Assembly (NCBI GenBank): GCA_035267045.1
Contig: DATFMH010000005.1
Location: 1 to 32,071, forward strand
Direction: 5' to 3'
Length of the DNA stretch: 32,071 bases
Origin: DATFMH01 sp035267045
Lineage (GTDB): Bacteria; Bacteroidota; Rhodothermia; Balneolales; DATFMH01
Made by a program: the position numbers and the translations under genes. The stretch's first letter is position 1. Each line of letters opens with the position of its first letter. The notes beneath the pieces were generated by a model that had not been told where the DNA came from, made no database searches, and was given only the letters and a program-made list of their open reading frames with translations. Positions 23,666 to 32,020 of this stretch are shown one piece after another.

Positions 23666-24516
23666 GGTATCCTAAATTTTATCGTTTTAGAGACCGTTTT
23701 AGCATTTATAATATTCTTACGATCAATATCATTACGACCTGAGGAAAATGTAACTGTAGCTTTATAGTCTCCGGATGAGAGCTCACTTTTATTTATATCC
23801 AATTTAATGGTTTCATTAAAATAAATAGTTGTCATGAGTGTGTTTTTAGCTACCATCTTACCGTTCTGATTATAAATTTTTAATCTTACAGTACCCAGGA
23901 AAGGTGCGTTACCGGTCTGCTTCACATCTGACAAAAAATTCAAATGTCGACTTGTCCTTTGCAGATATAATTTATCGAAGGATATCCCGGTCTTAGTATT
24001 TCCATTGTTATAAAAAACACTTGTTACCTGGACAAATTTAAAATTGATGTTAGCAGAAACATTACTTTTGTTGGACGACCCGACAAGTGAACTTTGTGGA
24101 TTGGAAGTCACGTACATCCTGGTCCAATACATGCCGTCAGTTAAATTATGAGGTGGCCTCGTCATAATTCGCACGGTTTGAGTCTGACTTGGATTCAATG
24201 TTATGGAACGGGGAAATGCATGAACCCAGCTTGTCATTGAATATCTTCGTGCCCGGGTACTATCACTATAATTCATGTAGATATTTCCAACCGAATCGGT
24301 AGCAACATACCCGAATTTAAATCTTACGGAAACTTCCTGAATTCGATTTGATGTATTTTGTATCGAAAAACTGCCAAAATTATTGGGCTTTTCTACAAAA
24401 ATAGTAGTGGGTGAAATTGATACTTGTGCACAAACTTTACTCCCTACATTTAAAAACAAAAAAAATATAACTGGAATAGATAAAGTAAGGTAGTGTTTTC
24501 CAAACCGTTTTTTCAT
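23662..24516 (-). CDS. PapD-like periplasmic fimbrial chaperone
   Basis: Predicted periplasmic chaperone that stabilises pilin subunits and delivers them to the usher. A signal peptide (about 1-31, ending KVCAQ) is followed by two Ig-like domains. The first has VSISPTTIFVEKP...SFSIQNTSN with an N-terminal beta strand as in PapD, then ITLNPSQTQTVRIMTRPP, which matches the chaperone edge-strand region ('P.q.q.vRi'). The second (about 165-284) has NGNTKTGISFDKL and the SGDYKATVTF strand. Length 284 is longer than PapD/FimC (about 240). A good ribosome-binding site (AAGGG) lies nine bases before the ATG. The stop overlaps the usher start (GTGA). A 10-base inverted repeat lies between it and the preceding pilin gene. 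Confidence 0.8.
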   Translation of the reverse strand: MKKRFGKHYLTLSIPVIFFLFLNVGSKVCAQVSISPTTIFVEKPNNFGSFSIQNTSNRIQEVSVRFKFGYVATDSVGNIYMNYSDSTRARRYSMTSWVHAFPRSITLNPSQTQTVRIMTRPPHNLTDGMYWTRMYVTSNPQSSLVGSSNKSNVSANINFKFVQVTSVFYNNGNTKTGISFDKLYLQRTSRHLNFLSDVKQTGNAPFLGTVRLKIYNQNGKMVAKNTLMTTIYFNETIKLDINKSELSSGDYKATVTFSSGRNDIDRKNIINAKTVSKTIKFRIP

Positions 24517-24551
24517 AATTCAAATCCCTTATAATATAAAATCAAATTATC

Positions 24552-24600
24552 TCTATATAACGGTTTACAATATATTTATCCACCTAAATTGTTATATAGA
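24552..24600 (-). repeat. 10-base inverted repeat between pilin 3 and chaperone genes
   Basis: TCTATATAAC (24552-24561) and GTTATATAGA (24591-24600) are exact reverse complements with a 29-base spacer. In the transcript this makes a hairpin just after the third pilin gene. No T tract follows, so partial termination or protection of the upstream mRNA is more likely than full termination. Confidence 0.5.
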
Positions 24601-24630
24601 TAAAGGATGTTATATACATACCAAACTTTT

Positions 24631-25170
24631 TTAGTTATAACTTACAGTTACCGTTAGTGTTCCAGTGTAACTACCAGTAGCCTGACTTGTCGGTATCGCC
24701 GGTGTACCGGAACCGAGTGAACCACCAATCCAGACATAAAAGTTACCGTTTGTATTCGTTACATGAGAAAATCCTGAAAGCGAACTGGAAATTGTACTCC
24801 CACCTGTAGATGATGTATCTGCAAAAATAGTAGGCGTGTAAGACAATGTATTACTACCATTGGTAAGATTAAATGCTGAAGAATGATCGAATGATATTGC
24901 AACAGAAGTTTCACTGCTACCCGAAACAATTACTTCACCTACCTGTCCTCCGGCATCTATATCTGTAAATTTAGTACCGGCTCCGGGATCCGGATTAATA
25001 ACAGGACTACTTCCCTGTTGAACTGTCCCAAAATTAACATCTGTTTTCGATAGGGAAATCTGTGACAGAACATTGGCACTAACACCAACACTTGCCTGAG
25101 CTTTTACAGAATATGTAAATCCACTCACTATTAACACCGTTGCAATGATAACTATATTAACCTTTTTCAT
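24631..25170 (-). CDS. DUF4402 pilin-like protein 3, possible major subunit
   Basis: Secreted beta-rich protein of DUF4402 type, probably a fibre subunit. The signal peptide (about 1-25) ends VKAQA. The mature part has VNFGTVQQG (about 45-53), a central GEVIVSGSSETSVAISF strand pair, and the family ending FYVWIGGSLG...GSYTGTLTVTVSYN with an aromatic final strand. It is Ser/Thr/Gly-rich and lacks cysteines. A strong ribosome-binding site (AGAGG, complement at 25179-25183) lies eight bases before the ATG, and its own 340-base upstream region contains two inverted repeats. This is consistent with high, separate expression. The chaperone gene follows after a hairpin. Subunit rank (major or minor) is inferred. 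Confidence 0.8.
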   Translation of the reverse strand: MKKVNIVIIATVLIVSGFTYSVKAQASVGVSANVLSQISLSKTDVNFGTVQQGSSPVINPDPGAGTKFTDIDAGGQVGEVIVSGSSETSVAISFDHSSAFNLTNGSNTLSYTPTIFADTSSTGGSTISSSLSGFSHVTNTNGNFYVWIGGSLGSGTPAIPTSQATGSYTGTLTVTVSYN

Positions 25171-25510
25171 ATCTGTATCCTCTAATTTATTACTCTTTTA
25201 CCCACACTGATCTCAAATTCTAATGCATCGAGATAGTGTAATTCACATGTTCCCTGTATAAAGAACTTATACAGCTTTTTGTTTCAGAAAAACATGTTAA
25301 AAATTGTAATAATGATATTATTACCCATACCAATTACATTTCAAATTAGAAAAATTAAATTAAACAAACAATAATATTAATTACAAGAGATAGAAATATA
25401 ATGTTGCTATACAATAGGTTTGTATATTTATATTTATTCCTTCAGATAAAATTAATGGTTTATACAGATAAATTTACGGAAGTTTACCGTATTAGATTAA
25501 GTGATTATCC
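25171..25510 (-). promoter_or_regulatory. 340-base spacer upstream of pilin 3 with inverted repeats
   Basis: No coding content. Two perfect repeats stand out: CTGTATAA/TTATACAG (25254-25261 and 25267-25274, five-base loop) and GTAATAAT/ATTATTAC (25306-25313 and 25317-25324, three-base centre). They are placed like operators or a 5' leader hairpin for the pilin 3 gene. A weaker TACGG/CCGTA pair is at 25475-25491. I cannot identify promoter boxes with confidence. Confidence 0.5.
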
Positions 25511-26059
25511 TTAATTATAAATAACGGTAATAGTTATAGTTCCATGATACTGACCGACCGGAACATTGGTAACATTTAAATTTCCGAACAAATATAACCA
25601 GGCGCTGCCTGTTGGAGGTATATATCCATGATGTGCCGGTGTTGGCGGTGGGGCTGGTGGACCCTGATTCCTCCCGCCAACACGAAAGGTCTGGGATGGA
25701 ACATTAAACGGTTGCGTCTGCGTATAATCATTTTGTCCTTTATTGTTATACGCTGCCCGAATAGTGTAATTCATATAATTTGTATTACTGGCATCATATA
25801 ACTTTACACTGGAAGGAATATTAATAGTTATATCCATATTCTTTTGGCCGGTAATTTTAAGGACTCCCATCCCATTATCACCTTTGTTTAATCTTACCAA
25901 TCCCTCATTTGTTACAACCTGGCCAAAATTTATATCATTAACCACCGTAAACGATAATGGCACTTGTCCATTAAACTGTATAGACTGTCCATAAACTGCA
26001 TTTATCAAACTTATAAATGCAAAACACAACACGACTCCTTTTTTAAAAAAATCATTCAT
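25511..26059 (-). CDS. DUF4402 pilin-like protein 2
   Basis: Second DUF4402-type secreted protein. The signal peptide (hydrophobic core about 8-22, end AVYGQ) is followed by VVNDINFGQVV, the family's FG motif. The centre reads GMGVLKITGQKNMDITINIP, and the end AWLYLFGNLNV...GQYHGTITITVIYN carries the common aromatic final strand. A Pro/Gly-rich insert with a PPAPPPTP run (near residue 138) and Tyr-rich parts are specific to this copy. I place the start at ATG 26059. A GTG three codons upstream (26068) is also open. It is 84 bases after pilin 1 and separated from pilin 3 by a 340-base spacer. Confidence 0.78.
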   Translation of the reverse strand: MNDFFKKGVVLCFAFISLINAVYGQSIQFNGQVPLSFTVVNDINFGQVVTNEGLVRLNKGDNGMGVLKITGQKNMDITINIPSSVKLYDASNTNYMNYTIRAAYNNKGQNDYTQTQPFNVPSQTFRVGGRNQGPPAPPPTPAHHGYIPPTGSAWLYLFGNLNVTNVPVGQYHGTITITVIYN

Positions 26060-26152
26060 TTGCTGCACTTAGGTTTATTACAATTCCATTTATCTTTAAT
26101 AATATCAAACAGGATAAAGACATTTTCGTCATCGGTGGTCTGTGGTCGATTC

Positions 26153-26683
26153 TCAATCATACTCTAAATTAAAAGACATCGTCCCCACATATTGCCCGCC
26201 CGGAGCATTTTTAATATTGGCACTTCCTCCAACCCAGAAAAAACGTTGTCCCTGATCGTTTAATTTTAAGCTGTCAGCATTTTTATTTAATAGTTCTGAA
26301 TTGTTTTGATTTCGGGCAGTATAACTGGATACCGTCGTGTGAAACTGGATAGTGAAATCACCATTAACCTGTTTCAGGTCCATAATTGCCGGAAATGATA
26401 TCCGTATTGCTGCAGATCCGGACCCTACGACTTCAAAGCTGCCTGCACCTTCATCCTGCTTTGGATCAATATCAATTTTCGAAGTACTATCGGCGTGAAC
26501 GACAAGTTGAATATTTTTGGCCCGCTTGATATTCATCTGGTTTTGTACATTTACCTGTATATTAATTGTAGAAACAATAGTTTGATCATTCTGTGCAAAG
26601 ATCACAGATGGTATGCATATTATCGTAACTACCGTTAGTATGCATATATTTATGGATTTATTGTAAATATTATTCAAATTCAC
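26153..26683 (-). CDS. DUF4402-like pilin protein 1, coupled to the giant surface protein
   Basis: Most divergent of the three DUF4402-like proteins. The signal peptide (core about 12-28) ends VIFAQ. A long N-terminal strand STINIQVNVQNQMN is followed by DEGAGSFEVVGSGSAAIRISF and the family ending RFFWVGGSANI...GGQYVGTMSFNLEYD. The FG motif of the other two is not obvious. The start is GTG 26683 in a four-base GTGA overlap with the stop of the 1676-residue protein, so the two are translated together. This suggests it may be the subunit that joins the large protein to a fibre, or that both are tip parts. That role is inferred. Confidence 0.75.
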   Translation of the reverse strand: MNLNNIYNKSINICILTVVTIICIPSVIFAQNDQTIVSTINIQVNVQNQMNIKRAKNIQLVVHADSTSKIDIDPKQDEGAGSFEVVGSGSAAIRISFPAIMDLKQVNGDFTIQFHTTVSSYTARNQNNSELLNKNADSLKLNDQGQRFFWVGGSANIKNAPGGQYVGTMSFNLEYD

Positions 26684-29600
26684 TTCAATACGATCATTTT
26701 TTTTGTGAAATAATTCCCACCTGTTACCATTCTATAAAAGTATAGCCCGCTTGCCACTCTGTGTGCGTCCCAGACTACCTCATGATAACCCGCCTGGTAT
26801 TTTTTATTCGTTATAGTTGCTACCCTCTGACCCAGAATATTATACACTACAATTTTGACCTGCTCGCTTTTGGGCAAGGCAAAACGAATAGTGGTAGTTG
26901 GATTAAACGGATTGGGAAAATTTTGATTTAGCTCAATTTTATCCGGTATCTGGCTATTTGATGTATTCGGATAGATCTGCAATGTAAACCGTGCATTATC
27001 TGCAGAGGTAGTACTTGTTAAATGAAAAGACCGGCCCGGTTTATTACTATTTGGAGCCTTTTTCATTTTACGTTTGGGGATAGTAAAGCTGTATGAAACC
27101 GTATTCTTCAAATCAATTGTCGTATCTCTAATATTATCTTTTAATTTAAAAGACCAATATTTGGGCAAATTATTTAATTTCGGCCAGGTCAGCTCACAAT
27201 TCCCGGATAATGGCTGTCCCTTCGTTAAACCACCAACTGCCATCGGAATCTCTGTCTTACCATTCAGGTTTTCCGGCAAGTCATTGATAGACAATTCAGT
27301 GCCCTTTTTCCAAACGGTATACAGTTCAAGATATGTATCTGATAATGGTATCAACCGATAAGCATCCCACTTGTCTTTACCTAGTCTTGCCGAGTCGGAA
27401 AACATAACGAAAGCTGAAGTGTGAAGCTTACCAGATGTTAATTCAAAATCTATTGATGCTACACGATTTGTACTTCTTTTGTAAAATGGTCCGTTTACCG
27501 TCTTGGCTCCTTTGAGAATTTTTAACGATGGATTCGTCGTATCCGCTTTCACCCAAAAAGCCTGGAACGGGGCAATTAATCCACCAGTTAACGAACTATC
27601 CGGATTCCCCACTGATCCATTCCATACCCGGTATAATCCATTACCATTATTCGCTGCCGGATCCCAAATATAGATTACATTACTCATATTTGTCTTCACC
27701 CAATAAGGACTATCCCAATTAATTGTAGCTCCAAAGGGATTTCCAACCAGGTTCCATCCGGTATCAGCTGCAGCCGTATAAGTAACATTAAAATCAAAAT
27801 TATTGTTTATCTGGCTATAGCCATTTTCCTGGCCGGTAGCTACAAGCGTATCCGGTAACGGTATATTATGTTTCGTATCGTTAGGTACCTGGCCAAATAC
27901 ATACACAAATAATCCTTTACCTGCCGGGATTACCGTGCTGCTGTCAGTTGGAACACGATATCTCTGGTTATCCGTACCCGGGTAGCTTTCCAGATAGTAT
28001 AGGATATTGGGATTAGTAGTGTCGGACGGAAAGGTAGCCCCGGGATAACCCTGTGTTACGATATTATGAAATAAGCGTCCATAAGTTGTATTTACCGGTG
28101 ATGATAACATAGTCCATCCGGAATCAGCTATAGCTCTATTAAAAGTCAGTTTCCCATTTGCAATTTGCTTATTGTCCGCAATCAAATTCGACCCTGACGG
28201 CATAATTAAACGGCCGTTGGTTAATTTTAAAGTATCATTCACAGTAATATTCCCCTGAGCTGTCACATTATGATCGTTATCAATTTTGAGATTATAGAAA
28301 GAAGCCATATTGCTATTGACCGTTTGGTGAATTAAACCGTTATACACTACTTCAGAAGTCGAAACATTAATATTTGATAAATTTTCAATACCGCCCAACT
28401 TCAAAATCCCCTTAGAAATAGACAGGCTTCCACTACCTACAATATCCAAAACTTCCAATGTGGGTTTAGTGTTTGAACCGGATGGGGGACTCATAGTGAG
28501 AGCATTAGCCGCGATATTCAAAGTATCCGCAACAAAAACATAACCATCAGCGGTTACTCCTGCCCCATTGTTTATTGTCAGGTTTCCGGTTAGCATTTCT
28601 CCCTGTATCTTTTGTGGATTGACCGTACTGCTGCCATTTAAAATTATTTTAGAAGTTGCAGCATTAAAGTTGGTGACTGTTTTATCGCCAGCCAAATAAA
28701 TGGTAGCATTGTCACCTACCAGGGTGCCGCTGCCCTCGATTTGATTATCAACCGTTAATGTAACACCGCTTGAAACAGTTACACTTGCATTTGAATTTAT
28801 AAGCAGATTACCAATATGAGTACTTGAACTTATTTGCGGAAAATTTGTTCCGTTTTGCGGATTTGTCGGGATAACGGCAACTTCCTGCGTGTTCGGAATA
28901 ATTCCAAGACTCCAGTTGGATCCAAGATTCCAGTCGGATGCATTTTTATTCTGACCAGCACTCAACCACGTATTAAATTGAGTAAAGGTTACAGATACGT
29001 TATGTATAAGAGAATTACTTCCATTGTTGTAAGTTGCCGACACCGTTGCCGTCTGCACGGTAGTTGTAGAAGTCAAAATGGCCGTGTAACTACCGTCATT
29101 ATTATCAGTAGTTGAACTTATGGTACCTTGTGTTGATGATATTTGAACCTGTGCTCCACCAGTTACCTGATTGTTACCAAAACCATCTTTAAGTTGTACG
29201 GTTATCGTTGAGGTACTTGTTCCGTCATTCTGAACTAAATCCGGTGAAGCCGTTATAGTTGAGGTTGAAGCGTCGATCGCCCCTGGATTGATCGTAAAAG
29301 TATTGCTCTGACTACTAATGGTTCCACTTAAATTGGATATAGCGATATATGTCCCTGTTCCGGATTCGTTAATGGTGATCGAATGGGAAGAAATAACGCC
29401 ATTTGTAAATTTGTTAGAAGCTCCACCACCGGATACTATCGTTCTGTTTGAAGTTATCTGAACATATTCGGAATCGGTTGATACAATGTTATTATTGGCA
29501 TCTACGGCTTCGATCTTAATATTAAAAGGAGTTCCCGCCGACTGATTCCCAATAGAATTTGAACCACTCCCGGCCGCATAAACAAGATAATGATCCACAG

Positions 29601-31710
29601 AACCCGGTTTAAAACGAATAGTGGGATCACCTGATGAGATCGATTGTCCATTTACCCATACCGAAATAGTCACGGTTTGGAGTGTAATGGCAGAAGTTAA
29701 TGTAGCCATATAAGTACCATCTCCATTATCTGTTACCGGGCCAATCGTACCACCCGTTGAATTTATCGTAACCGTTTGACCGCCGGTTATTTCATTATTC
29801 CCAAGAGAATCTTTCAATTGCACTGTAATAATTGATGAACTGCTGCCATCAGCTACAATGGCTGAATCTGAAACAGAAATCGTTGATTGAGATAATGAAT
29901 AAGTATTGGGAAGTACCTGAAATGTATTACTTGTACTTTGAATGACTTTGCTTGTATCCGACACAGTAATAGTTGCACTTCCTGTTTTATTTATTTTTAA
30001 TGTGTGACTGCTTAGAATACCACTTGTGAAATTTGAAGTTAAACCACCTCCGGTTATCAACGGTACATTAGAAGTTATTTTCACAGGCTGTGTAAATCCC
30101 GAGACCACCTTATCATTGCCATCCACTGCCCAAATTTTTGAATTAAAAGGCTGACCTGCTGTTACTGAAGCAATACTTGTGCTGTCGGTTTTTTTTATAA
30201 GGAAATTGGCTAATACTCCGGCCGAAACTATATTAAAAGTATCACTCACAGCTGAGGACAAGCCACTCGATGATGCCGTAAATTGTTTCTGCCCGGTATT
30301 ATTAATTTTAAGATCATTAAAAGTTGCCAAACCGGTGGCATTCGTATTCTGAGTAGTAGTTCCACTCACAACGCCCTGTCCCGATCCTAAACTTATACTG
30401 ATGGGAGTTCCGGAGGATGTTACCTCATTATTGTAGGCATCATATAACCGTACCGTGATAGGAGGGGTTAATATATTACCTTTTGTCGCATTTAACGGTT
30501 GCTGAACAAAAGCTAATTTACTGACAGTTGCGGGCGAAACAATTATCGAATTGGAGTTAACAGCAGGTAATCCGCCACCGTTAAATGCTAAAATTAATGT
30601 ATCCGCAAGATTATATGACAAATTTGTGAACGTGGCGATTCCACTACTTGCGGTTTCTGAAGTTGTACCCTGCAAAGAGCTCTTGCCTTGTGATAAGGAA
30701 ACCGTTATAGATGTACTATTATCACCGGTCTCCAAATTTCCATAACTATCCTCTATTTTTATTACTGGTTGAATCGGAAAAACCTGGCCGGCGGTTACAT
30801 TTGAAGAGGGCTGCGTTTTGATAATCATTTGCGAAGCAGCAGCTGGATTAACCGACATGGTTCCGGAAGTCACAGAAGCAAGGCCGCTTTTAATGGCTTG
30901 AATAATGGCAGTACCAACCGAATCCGATGAAAAGACGGCACTTTTCAAATCAGTCGATGGTGTTATATCTGAAGTGGCAATACCACCCGTAATGCTTGTT
31001 AAGGCCCATGAATCAGCTGCAATATTACTTATGAAATTGCCTTCCGCATCGCGTTCTATTGCATAGCCTGTTATAGAGTTGCCGGCTATCAGAGTTTGGG
31101 GACTTAGTGCTCTGTCACTACTGCCATCGCCACTGGCCTCTACCCTTATTGCGCTTGGCGTACCGGCTACCATCCCAATCGTTCCATAATTAGTGACACC
31201 TGCCGGAGCTGTTGTACCGGTATTCCTGATATTTCCACTATGTATAATACCTGTAAATGGGCGTATACGTAATCCGCTAAATACTGCTTGTCCCGCCTTC
31301 TTTGAAGCAACTGTACTTTCCGAGGTAACCTGAAATGTAACATGAATAGAATCACGACTTACATATGCTATAGTAAGTTTAGTTCCCCCATTACCATTAA
31401 AACCCGGAGCCACCGTAATTGTTACGGCTGGATTAGCCCCGGTTGTGTCCCACACAAAACCGGAAGGAGCGGTAAATACAATGGTATTATTCGCTTTTAA
31501 CTGTCCCGGATTTGTTTCCGTAATAGTTGGGCCGGTTAACGACGTAAACGTTTGGGATGTATAATCATCTGCGGAGATGGAGCCTCCACCTGTAGCCGGA
31601 CTAACGGTAATTTGTGCATAAGATGTATTTACTGATAAAAAGAGTACAGTTACAATAATAAATAACTGTATACCGATAGCCTGTAAATAATCAGCATGCT
31701 TAATTTTCAC
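26680..31710 (-). CDS. Giant repeat-rich surface protein with type IX secretion C-terminal signal
   Basis: Predicted cell-surface adhesin-like protein (1676 residues). The signal peptide ends near TSYAQ (33). Next are an N-terminal beta domain (about 34-185) and Ig-like modules (about 185-500). Two copies of a two-module unit (about 501-703 and 706-911) include invasin/intimin-like blocks STSTITVQLKDGFGNNQVTGG...TDNNDGSYTAILTS. A short-strand repeat region follows (about 960-1185; NLTINNGA, TLNIAANA, TLKLTNG) that may be a beta-helix. Then come two GW.xxGNPF-type domains (about 1195-1400). The C-terminal FPNPFNPTTTIRFALP...YNILGQRV...ASGLYFYRM (about 1598-1661) is a Por tail. The start is GTG 31710 with AAGG ten bases upstream. 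Almost no cysteine. Ligand unknown. Confidence 0.85.
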   Translation of the reverse strand: MKIKHADYLQAIGIQLFIIVTVLFLSVNTSYAQITVSPATGGGSISADDYTSQTFTSLTGPTITETNPGQLKANNTIVFTAPSGFVWDTTGANPAVTITVAPGFNGNGGTKLTIAYVSRDSIHVTFQVTSESTVASKKAGQAVFSGLRIRPFTGIIHSGNIRNTGTTAPAGVTNYGTIGMVAGTPSAIRVEASGDGSSDRALSPQTLIAGNSITGYAIERDAEGNFISNIAADSWALTSITGGIATSDITPSTDLKSAVFSSDSVGTAIIQAIKSGLASVTSGTMSVNPAAASQMIIKTQPSSNVTAGQVFPIQPVIKIEDSYGNLETGDNSTSITVSLSQGKSSLQGTTSETASSGIATFTNLSYNLADTLILAFNGGGLPAVNSNSIIVSPATVSKLAFVQQPLNATKGNILTPPITVRLYDAYNNEVTSSGTPISISLGSGQGVVSGTTTQNTNATGLATFNDLKINNTGQKQFTASSSGLSSAVSDTFNIVSAGVLANFLIKKTDSTSIASVTAGQPFNSKIWAVDGNDKVVSGFTQPVKITSNVPLITGGGLTSNFTSGILSSHTLKINKTGSATITVSDTSKVIQSTSNTFQVLPNTYSLSQSTISVSDSAIVADGSSSSIITVQLKDSLGNNEITGGQTVTINSTGGTIGPVTDNGDGTYMATLTSAITLQTVTISVWVNGQSISSGDPTIRFKPGSVDHYLVYAAGSGSNSIGNQSAGTPFNIKIEAVDANNNIVSTDSEYVQITSNRTIVSGGGASNKFTNGVISSHSITINESGTGTYIAISNLSGTISSQSNTFTINPGAIDASTSTITASPDLVQNDGTSTSTITVQLKDGFGNNQVTGGAQVQISSTQGTISSTTDNNDGSYTAILTSTTTVQTATVSATYNNGSNSLIHNVSVTFTQFNTWLSAGQNKNASDWNLGSNWSLGIIPNTQEVAVIPTNPQNGTNFPQISSSTHIGNLLINSNASVTVSSGVTLTVDNQIEGSGTLVGDNATIYLAGDKTVTNFNAATSKIILNGSSTVNPQKIQGEMLTGNLTINNGAGVTADGYVFVADTLNIAANALTMSPPSGSNTKPTLEVLDIVGSGSLSISKGILKLGGIENLSNINVSTSEVVYNGLIHQTVNSNMASFYNLKIDNDHNVTAQGNITVNDTLKLTNGRLIMPSGSNLIADNKQIANGKLTFNRAIADSGWTMLSSPVNTTYGRLFHNIVTQGYPGATFPSDTTNPNILYYLESYPGTDNQRYRVPTDSSTVIPAGKGLFVYVFGQVPNDTKHNIPLPDTLVATGQENGYSQINNNFDFNVTYTAAADTGWNLVGNPFGATINWDSPYWVKTNMSNVIYIWDPAANNGNGLYRVWNGSVGNPDSSLTGGLIAPFQAFWVKADTTNPSLKILKGAKTVNGPFYKRSTNRVASIDFELTSGKLHTSAFVMFSDSARLGKDKWDAYRLIPLSDTYLELYTVWKKGTELSINDLPENLNGKTEIPMAVGGLTKGQPLSGNCELTWPKLNNLPKYWSFKLKDNIRDTTIDLKNTVSYSFTIPKRKMKKAPNSNKPGRSFHLTSTTSADNARFTLQIYPNTSNSQIPDKIELNQNFPNPFNPTTTIRFALPKSEQVKIVVYNILGQRVATITNKKYQAGYHEVVWDAHRVASGLYFYRMVTGGNYFTKKMIVLK
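28978..30210 (-). repeat. Tandem two-module repeat in the giant surface protein
   Basis: Residues 501-703 and 706-911 are two diverged copies of a unit of about 205 residues. Each has a first module (IKI.AVD.N..VVS, ITSN...GGG.SN.FT.G..SSH...IN..G) and a second, invasin-like module (ITVQLKD..GNN..TGG, TDN.DG.Y.A.LTS). The match is clear at protein level. At DNA level the copies have diverged, so the duplication is not recent. Confidence 0.75.
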
Positions 31711-31788
31711 AGAAATAATACCTTAATGTGATGAACCGCTAGTGATAATTATTATATCTTTATCCGGAATATAACTCCAGTAATTATA

Positions 31789-31850
31789 TATAATCTCAGA
31801 TCTGCAAATCCCATTGATTTCTTACCCATACCACTGAAAATGAGATTATA
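31789..31850. repeat. 10-base inverted repeat in the cluster upstream region
   Basis: TATAATCTCA (31789-31798) and TGAGATTATA (31841-31850) are exact reverse complements with a 42-base spacer. The arms include TATAAT. This is consistent with a paired operator or a two-way promoter arrangement; nothing more can be said. Confidence 0.5.
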
Positions 31851-31981
31851 AATAGAAAATAAAACCGTCTTTATTCATACCATAAGTTTACGAATTAAAA
31901 TCGTAAATCTTTTACACATCTACTACACCGTCAATATAAAGAATTTTTATCGATTTCTTGATTATTAATTTTACCTCAGTA

Positions 31982-32020
31982 AGAAGGCTTTGCGAAATCC
32001 GGGATTTAGCAAAACCTTCT
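31982..32020. repeat. 39-base imperfect hairpin near the right edge
   Basis: Three blocks pair in order: AGAAGG/CCTTCT, TTTGC/GCAAA and AAATC/GATTT, with single mismatches between blocks and a three-base loop (CGG). No T tract follows on either strand in the window. It could be the terminator stem of a gene beyond the edge, a structured RNA or a small repeat element. Confidence 0.6.

Noticed and set aside
26680..31710. Plus-strand frames opposite the giant surface protein
   Set aside because: They are antisense shadows of a long Ser/Thr-rich coding region without motifs or ribosome-binding sites.
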